From Desulfosporosinus nitroreducens (lineage in GTDB: Bacteria > Bacillota > Desulfitobacteriia > Desulfitobacteriales > Desulfitobacteriaceae): a stretch of DNA of 64,000 nt. Below are positions 42,791-51,950 of the stretch, piece after piece. Where the stretch lies: the NCBI RefSeq assembly GCF_023897015.1, contig NZ_JAMHFY010000015.1, positions 57,503-121,502 on the forward strand. The letters run 5' to 3'. The notes under the pieces were generated by a model, which was not told the DNA's origin, did not search any database, and worked only from the letters and a program-made list of their open reading frames with translations. The translations under genes and the position numbers were made by a program. Within the stretch, counting starts at the first letter, position 1; every line of letters begins with the position of its first letter.

Positions 42791-45268
42791 ACGGAGACAA
42801 GTAAGGAAACTAGAACTGTCTTAAAACAATCCAATGATATTTTTAAAGATATACTGTCTCCTTTAACAGAAAGGGGTTCACAACCCTATGTTTATTTCTA
42901 TCGTATTGTTGGATGTAATGACGAGAGAGCGTACCTATCTGAGATTATTAGTTTAGATGAAGAACTAAAATTAACGGGCAACTACATTTTGTTTGAAAAA
43001 TCAATTCCTGTCAGTACTGATTCTAAAATAATCGACCGTGCAAGAAAGTTGTTTGAGCCAGTCCCGCTTAAGGATTATAGCAATGGAGCACTTTTAAATC
43101 TGTTAGATTCAAAGGGCTATTTCTCATTAAGCTCAGATAGCCAAGTTAATCGAAAGATAAAAAATGCATTTGGCATAATTCTTAATCTCTATATAATAAA
43201 TGAGAAAGTGATTAATTTAAGTATTGCTGTAAACTTTGGTACTAAAATCTTGCTCTGGTTTGGAGATTATGGTAAACAAATTCGCAAGAAATCACCCTTT
43301 AATCCTAAGGTGGTTTACTGGGGAAGTCCCAAAAAACATGAAATTTATTTTCTTATCCTAATGTCCCTTATAGGGTGTGATGTTCTTGTACTAAATACCT
43401 CTCTAAGAGATAAGTTCGATAATATAGATAAATACAATGAATTTTCCATGATTATTAAATATCCCAATGAACTTCCGATCGGAGCCTTTCCCGCACAGAA
43501 CACTCTAGAAAAAGTGAAGATTGAGACTGCCCAGCCTAAATCGGAGAAGAAGAAAACTGAACAGCCAACCCAACAAAATGAACTGGATAATAGCTTCTTG
43601 AGTGATCCGGCAGCAGTGGTAAAACTTAAGAGAACTGAGACGATTTTGGAGGAGATACTTGTTCCCTTAAGCAAACGAAGCGGCTATATTGGTAAACCAT
43701 ATCCCATACTTCCGGCATATTTTGTTCGTTATATTGGGGTACCCGCCTCTTCAGATGATTGGGAGGCAGAATATTACAATAGTCTTTATAATTTGGACAG
43801 ATCATTGCAGATGTCGGGCAGTTATCTTAAATTCATGGAAGGCATTGCTGCTCCGAGTGCAGAGGAAAGTGATATGATTCCCAATAGGCTTGTATGTTAT
43901 CGGTTCCAAAATCGATTTGAGATTATTGAACAAATTCTTATGGCCAAAATACTTCCTCAAACGCACGATGAGCTATTGGATAATACAATCAGAAATACCT
44001 TTGTTGAGATAGTTAATCTTTTTGCAGAGAAGAGCAAAAATGTTAACATTTCTATAGTTTTAAATTTCTCGTTGAAAATAATTAGCTGGTTCAATCGATA
44101 TCTTCCCCAACTATTTCCAAAAGGTAATCTAAACAATAACGCTGGGATCGAGGCCTTTAATTATGAACATAACCCCAAAATCTTGTTCTATGGACATATT
44201 AAAGCTCATGAAATCTTTCTGCTAACCGCTTTTCACAGGTTAGGATGCGATGTGCTTTTTATGCATTCTGATGAAGATGGAGACAGGCCGTTTCAAATCT
44301 TTGATGAGGAGAATACGTTGACCCATCTTATTAGGAATAAGCATAATTTGCCCTTGGAACCCTTTCCAAAAGGGGAGAGATTGATTCGTAAAAGCACAAT
44401 TGCCTATAGTGCTTCTAAAGAGATTGAGGAAGTGATTTATAGTGAAGAGGTGGGGCTTTTTAAACCGTGGCAGTTTGAAAATTACGTGACACAGCCTATT
44501 ACCCTTAAAACCACCTATGACGAACTCAAAATACTTTGGAGAGAACCATCTAAACTTCGTCCAGAGTTTAAAATTCAGAATAAAAAGGTGTATGTACCTA
44601 ATTTATTTGCAAAAATCAATGGAGTTAGCGAGGAGCTAAATGCTTATTGGCAAGACCTAAAAGAACTTTCCACAGCTCCTAATACCAGGCTCATGGAAAA
44701 TGTTCCGTTTACGAAGATCAATTACACCAAACAAGAACTATATCACTCAAATTATTTATTGGACGAACAGGGTCTTTTGGATGAGCTCAAGGCAGTAAAG
44801 AGCAGTCATTACAAGTTTGGCTATCTTAAAGCACCGCTACAGCATTTTCTAATTATGAAAATCAACGAATTATTTTGTTCAGGATTGTTTTTAACATCGG
44901 TAGATGAAAAATTTAAACTAAAAATAATCATGACAATTTTAACCTTGGATGATGAAATGCTCAAACTCATTGAAGTATTTGATTATCCTCAAGAAATACC
45001 CAAAATCATTATCTATGATAATAAAAAAGAATCTTTCACTGAAAACGATTCCATTCTGCTTGCCTATTTTAATCTTATCGGCCTTGATATTCTCATCTTT
45101 ACCCCAACTAATTACAGGACTATTGAGCATTTCATTAAGCCGAGTCTTTTCGATCTGTATCAGCTTCCACAAGTAAAATACGACTTAGTACTTCCGGCCT
45201 TAAACAACATTCCGACGGCTCTCAGCCAGAAACCCGGGCTTTTATCTCGGCTTTTTAAACTTCGTTGA
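42791..45268 (+). CDS. YceG-like protein with three repeats, apparent ACG start
   Basis: 825 residues if initiated at ACG 42791, which stands 8 nt after AAGGAG. The first standard start is the TTG at 42989, but the 66 codons before it are clearly coding. They read ILSPLTERGSQPYVYFYRIV and align with ILVPLSKRSGYIGKPYPILP further down the same protein. Three modules each contain a PKI..YG..K.HE-type segment followed by a LGCDVL-type segment (YWGSPKKHEIYF, FYGHIKAHEIFL and a weaker third). B. subtilis YceG, linked to TerD and TelA genes, is the closest family I recognise. Confidence 0.75.
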   Translation, partial: TETSKETRTVLKQSNDIFKDILSPLTERGSQPYVYFYRIVGCNDERAYLSEIISLDEELKLTGNYILFEKSIPVSTDSKIIDRARKLFEPVPLKDYSNGALLNLLDSKGYFSLSSDSQVNRKIKNAFGIILNLYIINEKVINLSIAVNFGTKILLWFGDYGKQIRKKSPFNPKVVYWGSPKKHEIYFLILMSLIGCDVLVLNTSLRDKFDNIDKYNEFSMIIKYPNELPIGAFPAQNTLEKVKIETAQPKSEKKKTEQPTQQNELDNSFLSDPAAVVKLKRTETILEEILVPLSKRSGYIGKPYPILPAYFVRYIGVPASSDDWEAEYYNSLYNLDRSLQMSGSYLKFMEGIAAPSAEESDMIPNRLVCYRFQNRFEIIEQILMAKILPQTHDELLDNTIRNTFVEIVNLFAEKSKNVNISIVLNFSLKIISWFNRYLPQLFPKGNLNNNAGIEAFNYEHNPKILFYGHIKAHEIFLLTAFHRLGCDVLFMHSDEDGDRPFQIFDEENTLTHLIRNKHNLPLEPFPKGERLIRKSTIAYSASKEIEEVIYSEEVGLFKPWQFENYVTQPITLKTTYDELKILWREPSKLRPEFKIQNKKVYVPNLFAKINGVSEELNAYWQDLKELSTAPNTRLMENVPFTKINYTKQELYHSNYLLDEQGLLDELKAVKSSHYKFGYLKAPLQHFLIMKINELFCSGLFLTSVDEKFKLKIIMTILTLDDEMLKLIEVFDYPQEIPKIIIYDNKKESFTENDSILLAYFNLIGLDILIFTPTNYRTIEHFIKPSLFDLYQLPQVKYDLVLPALNNIPTALSQKPGLLSRLFKLR

Positions 45269-45403
45269 TCAATCCTGTTGCCTAATTATTAATAGACAGG
45301 ATTTGGGACAGACCATTGGCTTAACTTCTACAGCTTTGTGTACGAATCTTTAGGTCATTAGATTTAGCAGATGAAATCAATTTAAATTAAAGGGGGAGCG
45401 TAA

Positions 45404-46528
45404 ATGGAGATTCAAGGTTTTACAACGAAACTAACTGAGGATAAAAGCTTAGTTCCGGCACCCATTCCAGTATTTGATCTTGAAAAGAAGAAAAATGAAG
45501 TTATGGCTAAAGTTATGGAAAGCCCTGAGGTTCGCTCTATTGTACGCCAAATTAATATAGAAGATGTAAATTCTATTATGACGTTTGGAAAAAACACTGC
45601 AGAAGAGGTTTCGAGGTTTTCAGATGCTATTCTTCATTCTATGCAATCGACTAAAGTCGAAGACTCAGGGGAACTGTTAATTCAACTCAATAAAATTATG
45701 GAAAAGTTTGACATAAAGGACTTTGAGGATAAACCTCCCGGCTTTTTAGAAAAAATATTTTCTAAAGCTAAAAATTCAGTGGATGCGCTCTTTAAGAAAT
45801 ACAACTCAATGGGTGATGAAGTTGATAAAGTTTTTGTCACCCTGAAAAAATACGAAGCGGAAATTGGCGTTGCTAACAAACATTTAGAAGATATGTTTAA
45901 CAAAAATAGCGAGTATTACGAGCAATTAGGGCAATATATATACGCCGGTCAAGTCGTTCTAGCTGAGCTTAAGAATAATATTATCCCTACCGCCCAAGCA
46001 AAAGCCAACCAGACTGGCGAAAGGCTGGACCAAATTGCGGTTAATAACCTCATGCAGGTACAAGAGATTATGGAACAACGAATTTATGATTTACAACTTG
46101 CTGAAAATGTGGCCGTCCAAAGCATGCCCACCATTAAGGCCATTGAATATGGTAATTATAACTTGGTTCGCAAGATTAATTCTGCTTTTGTGATCACAAT
46201 GCCAATCTTTAAGCAATGCTTGGTACAAGCTATAATGTTAAAACGCCAATCCGTTCAAGCAAAAGCGATGAGTGCCTTAGATGAGAAGACCAATGAGCTT
46301 TTACTGCGAAATGCTGAAAATACCGCGTTGCAATCAAAGATGGTTGCCAAGCTGGCTTCAGGAAGTTCTGTAAGTATTGAAACCCTTGAGAAATCATGGC
46401 AAACGATCGTCAACGGCATCGAGGAAACAAAAGCGATCCAAGAAGAAATGAGACAAAAACGTCTGGATGGAACAAAAAGATTAGAGGTGCTAAAACAAGA
46501 CTTTGTTAATCGCGGGATTGTAAGATAG
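45404..46528 (+). CDS. TelA/YceH toxic-anion resistance protein
   Basis: 374 residues, predominantly helical and coiled-coil, with the TelA core: a helical N-terminus, GFLEKIFSKAKNSVDALFKK, LKKYEAEIGVANKHLEDMF, then GQVVLAELKNNIIPTAQAKA and MPTIKAIEYGNYNLVRKINS. The family is linked to tellurite and other toxic-anion tolerance and cell-envelope stress, and in Bacillus sits beside yceG and TerD genes, as here. GGGGGAG precedes the ATG. A 22-bp-stem terminator follows. Confidence 0.93.
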   Translation: MEIQGFTTKLTEDKSLVPAPIPVFDLEKKKNEVMAKVMESPEVRSIVRQINIEDVNSIMTFGKNTAEEVSRFSDAILHSMQSTKVEDSGELLIQLNKIMEKFDIKDFEDKPPGFLEKIFSKAKNSVDALFKKYNSMGDEVDKVFVTLKKYEAEIGVANKHLEDMFNKNSEYYEQLGQYIYAGQVVLAELKNNIIPTAQAKANQTGERLDQIAVNNLMQVQEIMEQRIYDLQLAENVAVQSMPTIKAIEYGNYNLVRKINSAFVITMPIFKQCLVQAIMLKRQSVQAKAMSALDEKTNELLLRNAENTALQSKMVAKLASGSSVSIETLEKSWQTIVNGIEETKAIQEEMRQKRLDGTKRLEVLKQDFVNRGIVR

Positions 46529-46622
46529 CGCAGTCGCCCGGGGGTCTGACAAGTATAAAATAGGGGTAATCACATTGTTTATAAAATGGACCATGTGTCA
46601 AGGGCAATTTAGAAAAGAGGCT

Positions 46623-46682
46623 AAAATACAGAAGAATACCCTCATGTCATAATTATGATGTGAGGGTATTCTTCTGTATTTT
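46623..46682 (+). terminator. Terminator after telA
   Basis: AAAATACAGAAGAATACCCT and its complement form a 22-bp stem. The downstream arm ends in CTGTATTTTA. Confidence 0.9.
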
Positions 46683-47109
46683 ATTGAATACTCACTGCTT
46701 TTCAAGTAAGTGGCATATTGATTAGGTACCGTTTTGATAGGTTCCATTGGTAACGGTCATTGTTGTAATAGTCCATATATAATCCCGAAGTCCTGTTCGA
46801 GTTATCGCCAGCGCATAAACGACAATTAAGGTCAATACCCCGCATGTGGCTTGGTGATAGAAATTCTTTTAATTGAAATAATTGGTAATTAGAAAACAAG
46901 CACTAATTTCCGATTGTTGGAATGAAGCAGTATTTTTTAAGGGACAAATATAGTATCTGTAAAATTATTCAATATCTTAAATGATGAAAGGGTTTCTTTG
47001 TTGACTATAGATAATTTTGAGAGTAATATACTTCATGTGCGAAATAAACGTTAACGAAATATTCGGGATGGAAATGTATGTGTGCGAAATGTTTGAGGAG
47101 TGAGAAGAA
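46683..47109. other. Gene-poor interval before the MarR-ABC operon
   Basis: No ORF with a ribosome binding site. A 65-codon minus-strand frame (46702-46899) lacks translation signals. A promoter for the MarR gene is probably within the last 130 bp, but no convincing -35/-10 pair stands out. Confidence 0.35.
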
Positions 47110-47559
47110 ATGGACAATTTTGATGAAAGCACTAAAGTTGCAAACCTTTTTCAGGAAGTGATGGTCCTTTTTAAGCAGAGTATGAGTAAAGTTTTTGAGG
47201 ATTCAGGAATTACAGCGTTGCAAAGTATGGTGCTTCGAATTATAAGTATGGAAAAAAAGGTCAAGATAACCGAACTCAGCAGTAAACTTAGCTTGCCTAA
47301 TAGTACTTTATCAGGGATTCTGGATCGGCTTGAAAAACAAGAAATGGTAGTCAGAGAACGAAGTTTAGAGGACCGGAGAGTCGTCTATGTGAGTATTTCT
47401 CCCCACTTTAAGGACGTTCATCAAAAAATGCATAATAATTTGAAGTCTAATATTGAAAAAGTCTTGAAACAAGGAACCCAAGAAGATCTCAATGAGATTT
47501 TTAAGGGTCTTAATACCCTAAAAAATCTTTTAAGTGACACTGGAAAAAACAATCAATAG
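47110..47559 (+). CDS. MarR-family transcriptional regulator (ABC exporter operon)
   Basis: 149 residues with a winged helix: ITELSSKLSLPNSTLSGILDRLEKQEMVVRERSLEDRRVVYV covers the recognition helix and wing. MarR proteins usually repress the neighbouring efflux genes until a ligand binds. GAGGAG precedes the ATG. The ABC gene follows after 23 bp, so it is the first gene of a MarR-ABC-ABC operon and likely autoregulates it. Confidence 0.92.
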   Translation: MDNFDESTKVANLFQEVMVLFKQSMSKVFEDSGITALQSMVLRIISMEKKVKITELSSKLSLPNSTLSGILDRLEKQEMVVRERSLEDRRVVYVSISPHFKDVHQKMHNNLKSNIEKVLKQGTQEDLNEIFKGLNTLKNLLSDTGKNNQ

Positions 47560-47582
47560 CATTAAATGACGAGGAGACAGAT

Positions 47583-49310
47583 ATGATTAAATTGTTTAAA
47601 TTATTAAAACAATATACAGTACAGATAGCAGTTGTGATTGTACTTCTTTTTGTACAAGTACTTTCAGATCTCTATTTACCTACCCTAATGGCTGATATTG
47701 TTGATAAAGGTTTAGCTAACAAAGATGTTAATTATATAATTAAAATTGGTGGTTTCATGCTGTTCATTGCAGCCGGAGGAACTATATGCGCGATTATCGC
47801 GACCTATCTCTCCTCAAAAACAGCCGTCGGTTTTGGCAAGATTTTACGTGAAAAGATTTTCGCTAAAGTTGAAAGTTTCTCTTTGCATGAGTTCGATAAA
47901 TTAGGAACTGCCACACTGATTACAAGAACGACAAATGATGTAACTCAAATTCAACAAGTATCTGTTTTGATCCTTAGTATGATGATTACTGCGCCTTTAA
48001 CCTGTATTGGGGGAGTTATTATGGCTTTGCAACAGGATACATCATTAGCTTGGGTACTTGTGGTTGCAATTCCAATACTTTTCGCTATTATCGGTCTAAC
48101 CTTGAAGAGAGGGTTGCCTTTATTTAAGGTAATGCAGGAAAAGATCGACAGATTAAATCTTGTTCTACGGGAAAAACTTACCGGAATTAGAGTTATACGT
48201 GCTTTTAATCGCATCGAAAAAGAAAGAGTTCGATTTGATGAGGCCAACGCAGACCTCATGGACAACGCAATCAAGGTCAATTTAATTATGGCTGTCTTAA
48301 TGCCGGCTATGATGCTAATTATGAACTTAACCACTGTAGCACTCGTTTGGTTTGGTGCTCTTAGAATCGACGAGGGATCAATGCAAATTGGGTCACTTTT
48401 AGCCTTTATTCAATATGCTACTCAAATCTTATTCTCCTTGCTCATGCTGGTAATGTTATTTATTATGGTACCTCGTGCTCAGGTTTCAGCAGTAAGAATC
48501 AATGAAGTCCTTGATACGGATCTAGACATTATTGATCCCGAAAAATCAAAAGAAGTGAATGATGAAAGAGGTTTTGTTGAATTTAAGGAAGTTTCCTTTA
48601 GATATCCTGGTGCAGACCAACCAGCTCTTAACAATATAACCTTTAGTGCCAAACCAGGTGAGCTGACAGCGATTATTGGAGGTACCGGTTCAGGTAAATC
48701 CACATTGATTAATTTGATGACACGTTTCTACGATGTTGAAAGCGGCAGTGTTTTGGTCGATGGAGTCGATGTTCGGGAAATGAGTCAGAAAGCGCTTCGT
48801 GCCAAGATCGGGTTCGTTCCTCAAAAAACCGTGCTGTTTTCGGGTACCATTGCTGAAAATATAAAATACGGAAAACAAGATGCTACTAAGGAAGAGATTG
48901 AACATGCGGCGCAGGTTGCCCAAGCAACAGAGTTCGTCACTGGGTTGGAAGCAGGCTTTGATCATCCTATTGCCCAGGGAGGTACTAATGTTTCGGGTGG
49001 ACAGAAGCAACGGATTTCAATTGCCCGTGCTTTAATCAGAAAAGCTGAGATCTATATTTTTGATGACAGTTTTTCCGCCCTGGATTTTAAAACGGATGCC
49101 AAGTTGCGGGCGGCGCTTAAACCTGAAATTGCAAACTCTACGGTTTTTATTATTGCTCAAAGTGTCTCAACAGTTCGGGATGCTGATCGAATTATAGTCT
49201 TAGATGAGGGGGAGATCTCTGGCATTGGAACGCATAAAGAACTGCTAAATACCTGTAAGGTATATCGAGAGATTGTAGCTTCCCAGCTGTCAGAGGAGGA
49301 ATTAGCGTGA
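47583..49310 (+). CDS. Heterodimeric ABC exporter half-transporter, degenerate-site subunit
   Basis: 575 residues: six membrane helices (residues ~15-300), then an ATPase domain. Walker A is GGTGSGKST, the signature is VSGGQKQR, and the H-loop position carries Gln (IIAQSVST). Walker B ends FDDS, i.e. Asp where the catalytic Glu should be. These changes mark the non-catalytic member of heterodimeric type IV exporters such as LmrCD or BmrCD. The stop codon overlaps the partner's GTG start by 4 bp, so the two are coupled 1:1. Confidence 0.92.
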   Translation: MIKLFKLLKQYTVQIAVVIVLLFVQVLSDLYLPTLMADIVDKGLANKDVNYIIKIGGFMLFIAAGGTICAIIATYLSSKTAVGFGKILREKIFAKVESFSLHEFDKLGTATLITRTTNDVTQIQQVSVLILSMMITAPLTCIGGVIMALQQDTSLAWVLVVAIPILFAIIGLTLKRGLPLFKVMQEKIDRLNLVLREKLTGIRVIRAFNRIEKERVRFDEANADLMDNAIKVNLIMAVLMPAMMLIMNLTTVALVWFGALRIDEGSMQIGSLLAFIQYATQILFSLLMLVMLFIMVPRAQVSAVRINEVLDTDLDIIDPEKSKEVNDERGFVEFKEVSFRYPGADQPALNNITFSAKPGELTAIIGGTGSGKSTLINLMTRFYDVESGSVLVDGVDVREMSQKALRAKIGFVPQKTVLFSGTIAENIKYGKQDATKEEIEHAAQVAQATEFVTGLEAGFDHPIAQGGTNVSGGQKQRISIARALIRKAEIYIFDDSFSALDFKTDAKLRAALKPEIANSTVFIIAQSVSTVRDADRIIVLDEGEISGIGTHKELLNTCKVYREIVASQLSEEELA

Positions 49311-51202
49311 GCGAAGAACGTAAAGCAGATAAATCTCAAGGGTTTGGTGGAAAGGCAGGAGGCCCGGCAGGATCTCTGGGAAAACCGGTGGAAAAAGCAA
49401 AGAATTTTAAGGGGACACTTTTCAGGTTGCTGAAATATTTAAAGCCTCAGAGAACCAAATTCATTGCAGTGTTTATCTTTGCCCTCCTGAGCACAATTTT
49501 CAGTATTGTGGGACCCAAAGTCATGGGTAAGGCGATTACAAAAATAGGTGAAGGCTTTACGGGTAAAATGATGGCCCAAAAGATGAATCAGCCTGTTCCA
49601 CCTATGGATTTCACGTATATAGGCCAGATCGCGTTAATTCTATTAGGATTATATCTTATTAGTGCAGCATTCAGTTATTTGCAACAATATATTATGGCGG
49701 GAGTTTCCCAAAAAACCGTTTATAATATGCGTAAGGAAGTTGATGAGAAGCTTTCTCGCTTACCGCTTAAGTTCTTTGATGCCAGAACACATGGCGAAAT
49801 TTTGAGCCGGGTAACTAATGACTTTGACAATATCTCAACAACGTTGCAGCAAAGTCTTACCCAACTGATAACTTCTATCGCAACTATTATCGGTGTAGTT
49901 GTTATGATGCTTTCAATAAGCCCTATATTAACACTTATTGTTATTTTAACTCTGCCACTTTATGTTGTAGTGACTATGAATATTGCCAAACACTCTCAGA
50001 AACAATTTGCTGCTCAGCAAAAGTCACTGGGAGAACTTAATGGGCATGTTGAAGAAATGTACACTGGGCATAGAATTGTTAAAGCCTTCGGACGTGAAGG
50101 TGATTCCATCGAAACCTTTAATGCTATTAATGACAGCCTATATACTGCTGGCTATAAAGCACAGTTTATTTCAGGGATAATAATGCCTTTAATGAGATTA
50201 GTCAGCAATTTGGGGTATGTGATTGTCAGTGTTGTAGGCGCTCTTTTTGCCATTAATGGTTCGATTACTATTGGTGATATTCTAGCCTTTATTCAATATT
50301 CAAGACAATTTACGATGCCAATCGTTCAGACCGCCAATATAGCTAATATTATTCAATCGACGGTGGCGTCAGCTGAGCGTGTGTTTGAACTTCTTGATGA
50401 GGTCGAAGAATTACCGGATAGTGCTGATGCCAAAATTATTGCTTTCCCTAAGGGAGAAGTGAGATTTGAAAATGTAGATTTCAGCTATAAAGAAGAAGAA
50501 CCACTGATCAAGAACGTGAATATTGATGTCAAACAGGGAAATACAATCGCTATCGTTGGACCAACGGGTGCCGGTAAAACGACTCTTGTTAATCTATTAA
50601 TGCGGTTTTATGAACTAGATGCCGGTAAAATCACGATTGATGGAGTTGATATCCGAGATATTAAGCGTGGAGCTTTACGCAGTATGTTTGGCATGGTGTT
50701 GCAAGATACCTGGCTCTTTAACGGTACAATTATGGAGAATATAGCCTACGGTCGTGAAGGAGCTACAGAAGAAGAGGTTATACAAGCAACCAGAGCTGCT
50801 CATGCTCATCACTTTATTAAAACACTGCCTGATGGCTATAACACCCTCTTAAATGAGGAAGCGTCTAATATTTCTCAGGGTCAAAAACAACTGCTCACGA
50901 TTGCTCGGGCAATCCTGGCAGATCCGGCGATCTTAATTCTGGATGAAGCGACAAGCAGTGTTGATTCGCGAACTGAGGTTTATATTCAAAGAGCGATGAC
51001 GGAACTAATGCAAGGAAGAACCAGTTTTGTAATTGCCCATAGACTTTCGACGATTAGAGAGGCAGAATTGATCTTGGTTATGAACAAAGGAAGTATTATT
51101 GAAATGGGTAATCATGCTGAGCTTCTTGCAAAGAACGGTTTCTATGCAGATCTTTACAACAGTCAGTTCACTGGAGCGAATTTAGCTAATGATGTAGTAT
51201 AA
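49307..51202 (+). CDS. Heterodimeric ABC exporter half-transporter, catalytic subunit
   Basis: 631 residues with a Gly/Lys-rich N-terminal tail of ~30 residues, six membrane helices with a loop containing MMAQKMNQPVPP, and an ATPase domain. Walker A is GPTGAGKTT. Walker B is canonical (LILDEATS with catalytic Glu), as is the H-loop His (VIAHRLST). The signature is ISQGQKQ instead of SGGQ, so its signature completes the degenerate site formed with the partner's Walker motifs. GTG start overlaps the previous stop. The substrate is unknown, probably a drug or lipid. Confidence 0.92.
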   Translation: MSEERKADKSQGFGGKAGGPAGSLGKPVEKAKNFKGTLFRLLKYLKPQRTKFIAVFIFALLSTIFSIVGPKVMGKAITKIGEGFTGKMMAQKMNQPVPPMDFTYIGQIALILLGLYLISAAFSYLQQYIMAGVSQKTVYNMRKEVDEKLSRLPLKFFDARTHGEILSRVTNDFDNISTTLQQSLTQLITSIATIIGVVVMMLSISPILTLIVILTLPLYVVVTMNIAKHSQKQFAAQQKSLGELNGHVEEMYTGHRIVKAFGREGDSIETFNAINDSLYTAGYKAQFISGIIMPLMRLVSNLGYVIVSVVGALFAINGSITIGDILAFIQYSRQFTMPIVQTANIANIIQSTVASAERVFELLDEVEELPDSADAKIIAFPKGEVRFENVDFSYKEEEPLIKNVNIDVKQGNTIAIVGPTGAGKTTLVNLLMRFYELDAGKITIDGVDIRDIKRGALRSMFGMVLQDTWLFNGTIMENIAYGREGATEEEVIQATRAAHAHHFIKTLPDGYNTLLNEEASNISQGQKQLLTIARAILADPAILILDEATSSVDSRTEVYIQRAMTELMQGRTSFVIAHRLSTIREAELILVMNKGSIIEMGNHAELLAKNGFYADLYNSQFTGANLANDVV

Positions 51203-51233
51203 AAATATAGTTGCAACCAATTAGCCCATTATT

Positions 51234-51273
51234 AAAAAAAGATGCTGTCAGGGTAAGAGACAGCATCTTTTTT
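51234..51273 (+). terminator. Terminator of the ABC operon
   Basis: GATGCTGTC...GACAGCATC stem followed by TTTTTT, ~35 bp after the stop codon. Confidence 0.9.
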
Positions 51274-51417
51274 GCTTACAGTCAAAATATTCAAAGAATG
51301 AATAGAAATTCATATTGCCAAAAAAAAGAAACTGAGATATAATTTACTCATGAATCGTTTGTATACAATTAATGATATACAAATAAATGTCTTACCAACA
51401 ATATTGAGGTGTAATTA

Positions 51418-51855
51418 GTGAACGAGATTAAGACTAACAGCAGCAGGCCGTCAAAGTATGTCTGCTACAAACTCAGCAGGGTGATGAGAAAGGTCCATCG
51501 TTATTACGAAAGCAGCTTTTCACAATACGGTATTACTCCTGCTCAATTCTATGTACTTAGCGCAGTGTGGGAAAATGATGGAGTCAAGTTTAAAGACCTT
51601 GCTAAAAGCCTAGAGATGGATGGCTCGACTCTTACCTCCATTCTTGACAGGTTAGAACGGCAGGATTTACTCGAGAGGAGAGACGACCCAGAAGACAGGC
51701 GTTCACTCTTGGTCTTTCTAACTAAAAAGGCTAACCAGAGTATTGTCGAGATAACCTGTCTGGCGGAAAAGCTTAATCAGGAAATCAAAGAACGTTTTTC
51801 GGAAGAAGAGTACGCGACGTTTGAAAGAGTACTTGAAAAACTATCCCAGGAATAA
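51418..51855 (+). CDS. MarR-family transcriptional regulator
   Basis: 145 residues with the winged-helix pattern FKDLAKSLEMDGSTLTSILDRLERQDLLERRDDPEDRRSLLV (shown in part as domain extent ~55-105). GTG start with TGAGGTG upstream. It stands ~95 bp before the flavin reductase gene on the same strand and probably controls it. Confidence 0.9.
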   Translation: MNEIKTNSSRPSKYVCYKLSRVMRKVHRYYESSFSQYGITPAQFYVLSAVWENDGVKFKDLAKSLEMDGSTLTSILDRLERQDLLERRDDPEDRRSLLVFLTKKANQSIVEITCLAEKLNQEIKERFSEEEYATFERVLEKLSQE

Positions 51856-51950
51856 ATTTTTTTAATATTAACTGTTAGAATATTCAACCATTTGTTTAGG
51901 TATAATTAAATTTTTGTTAAAGAAATATTAATTAAGAGGAGGACTTTATA

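Noticed and set aside
46702..46899. 65-codon minus-strand ORF
   Set aside because: TTG start with no ribosome binding site, no recognisable domain, and it sits in a gap between terminator and promoter regions.
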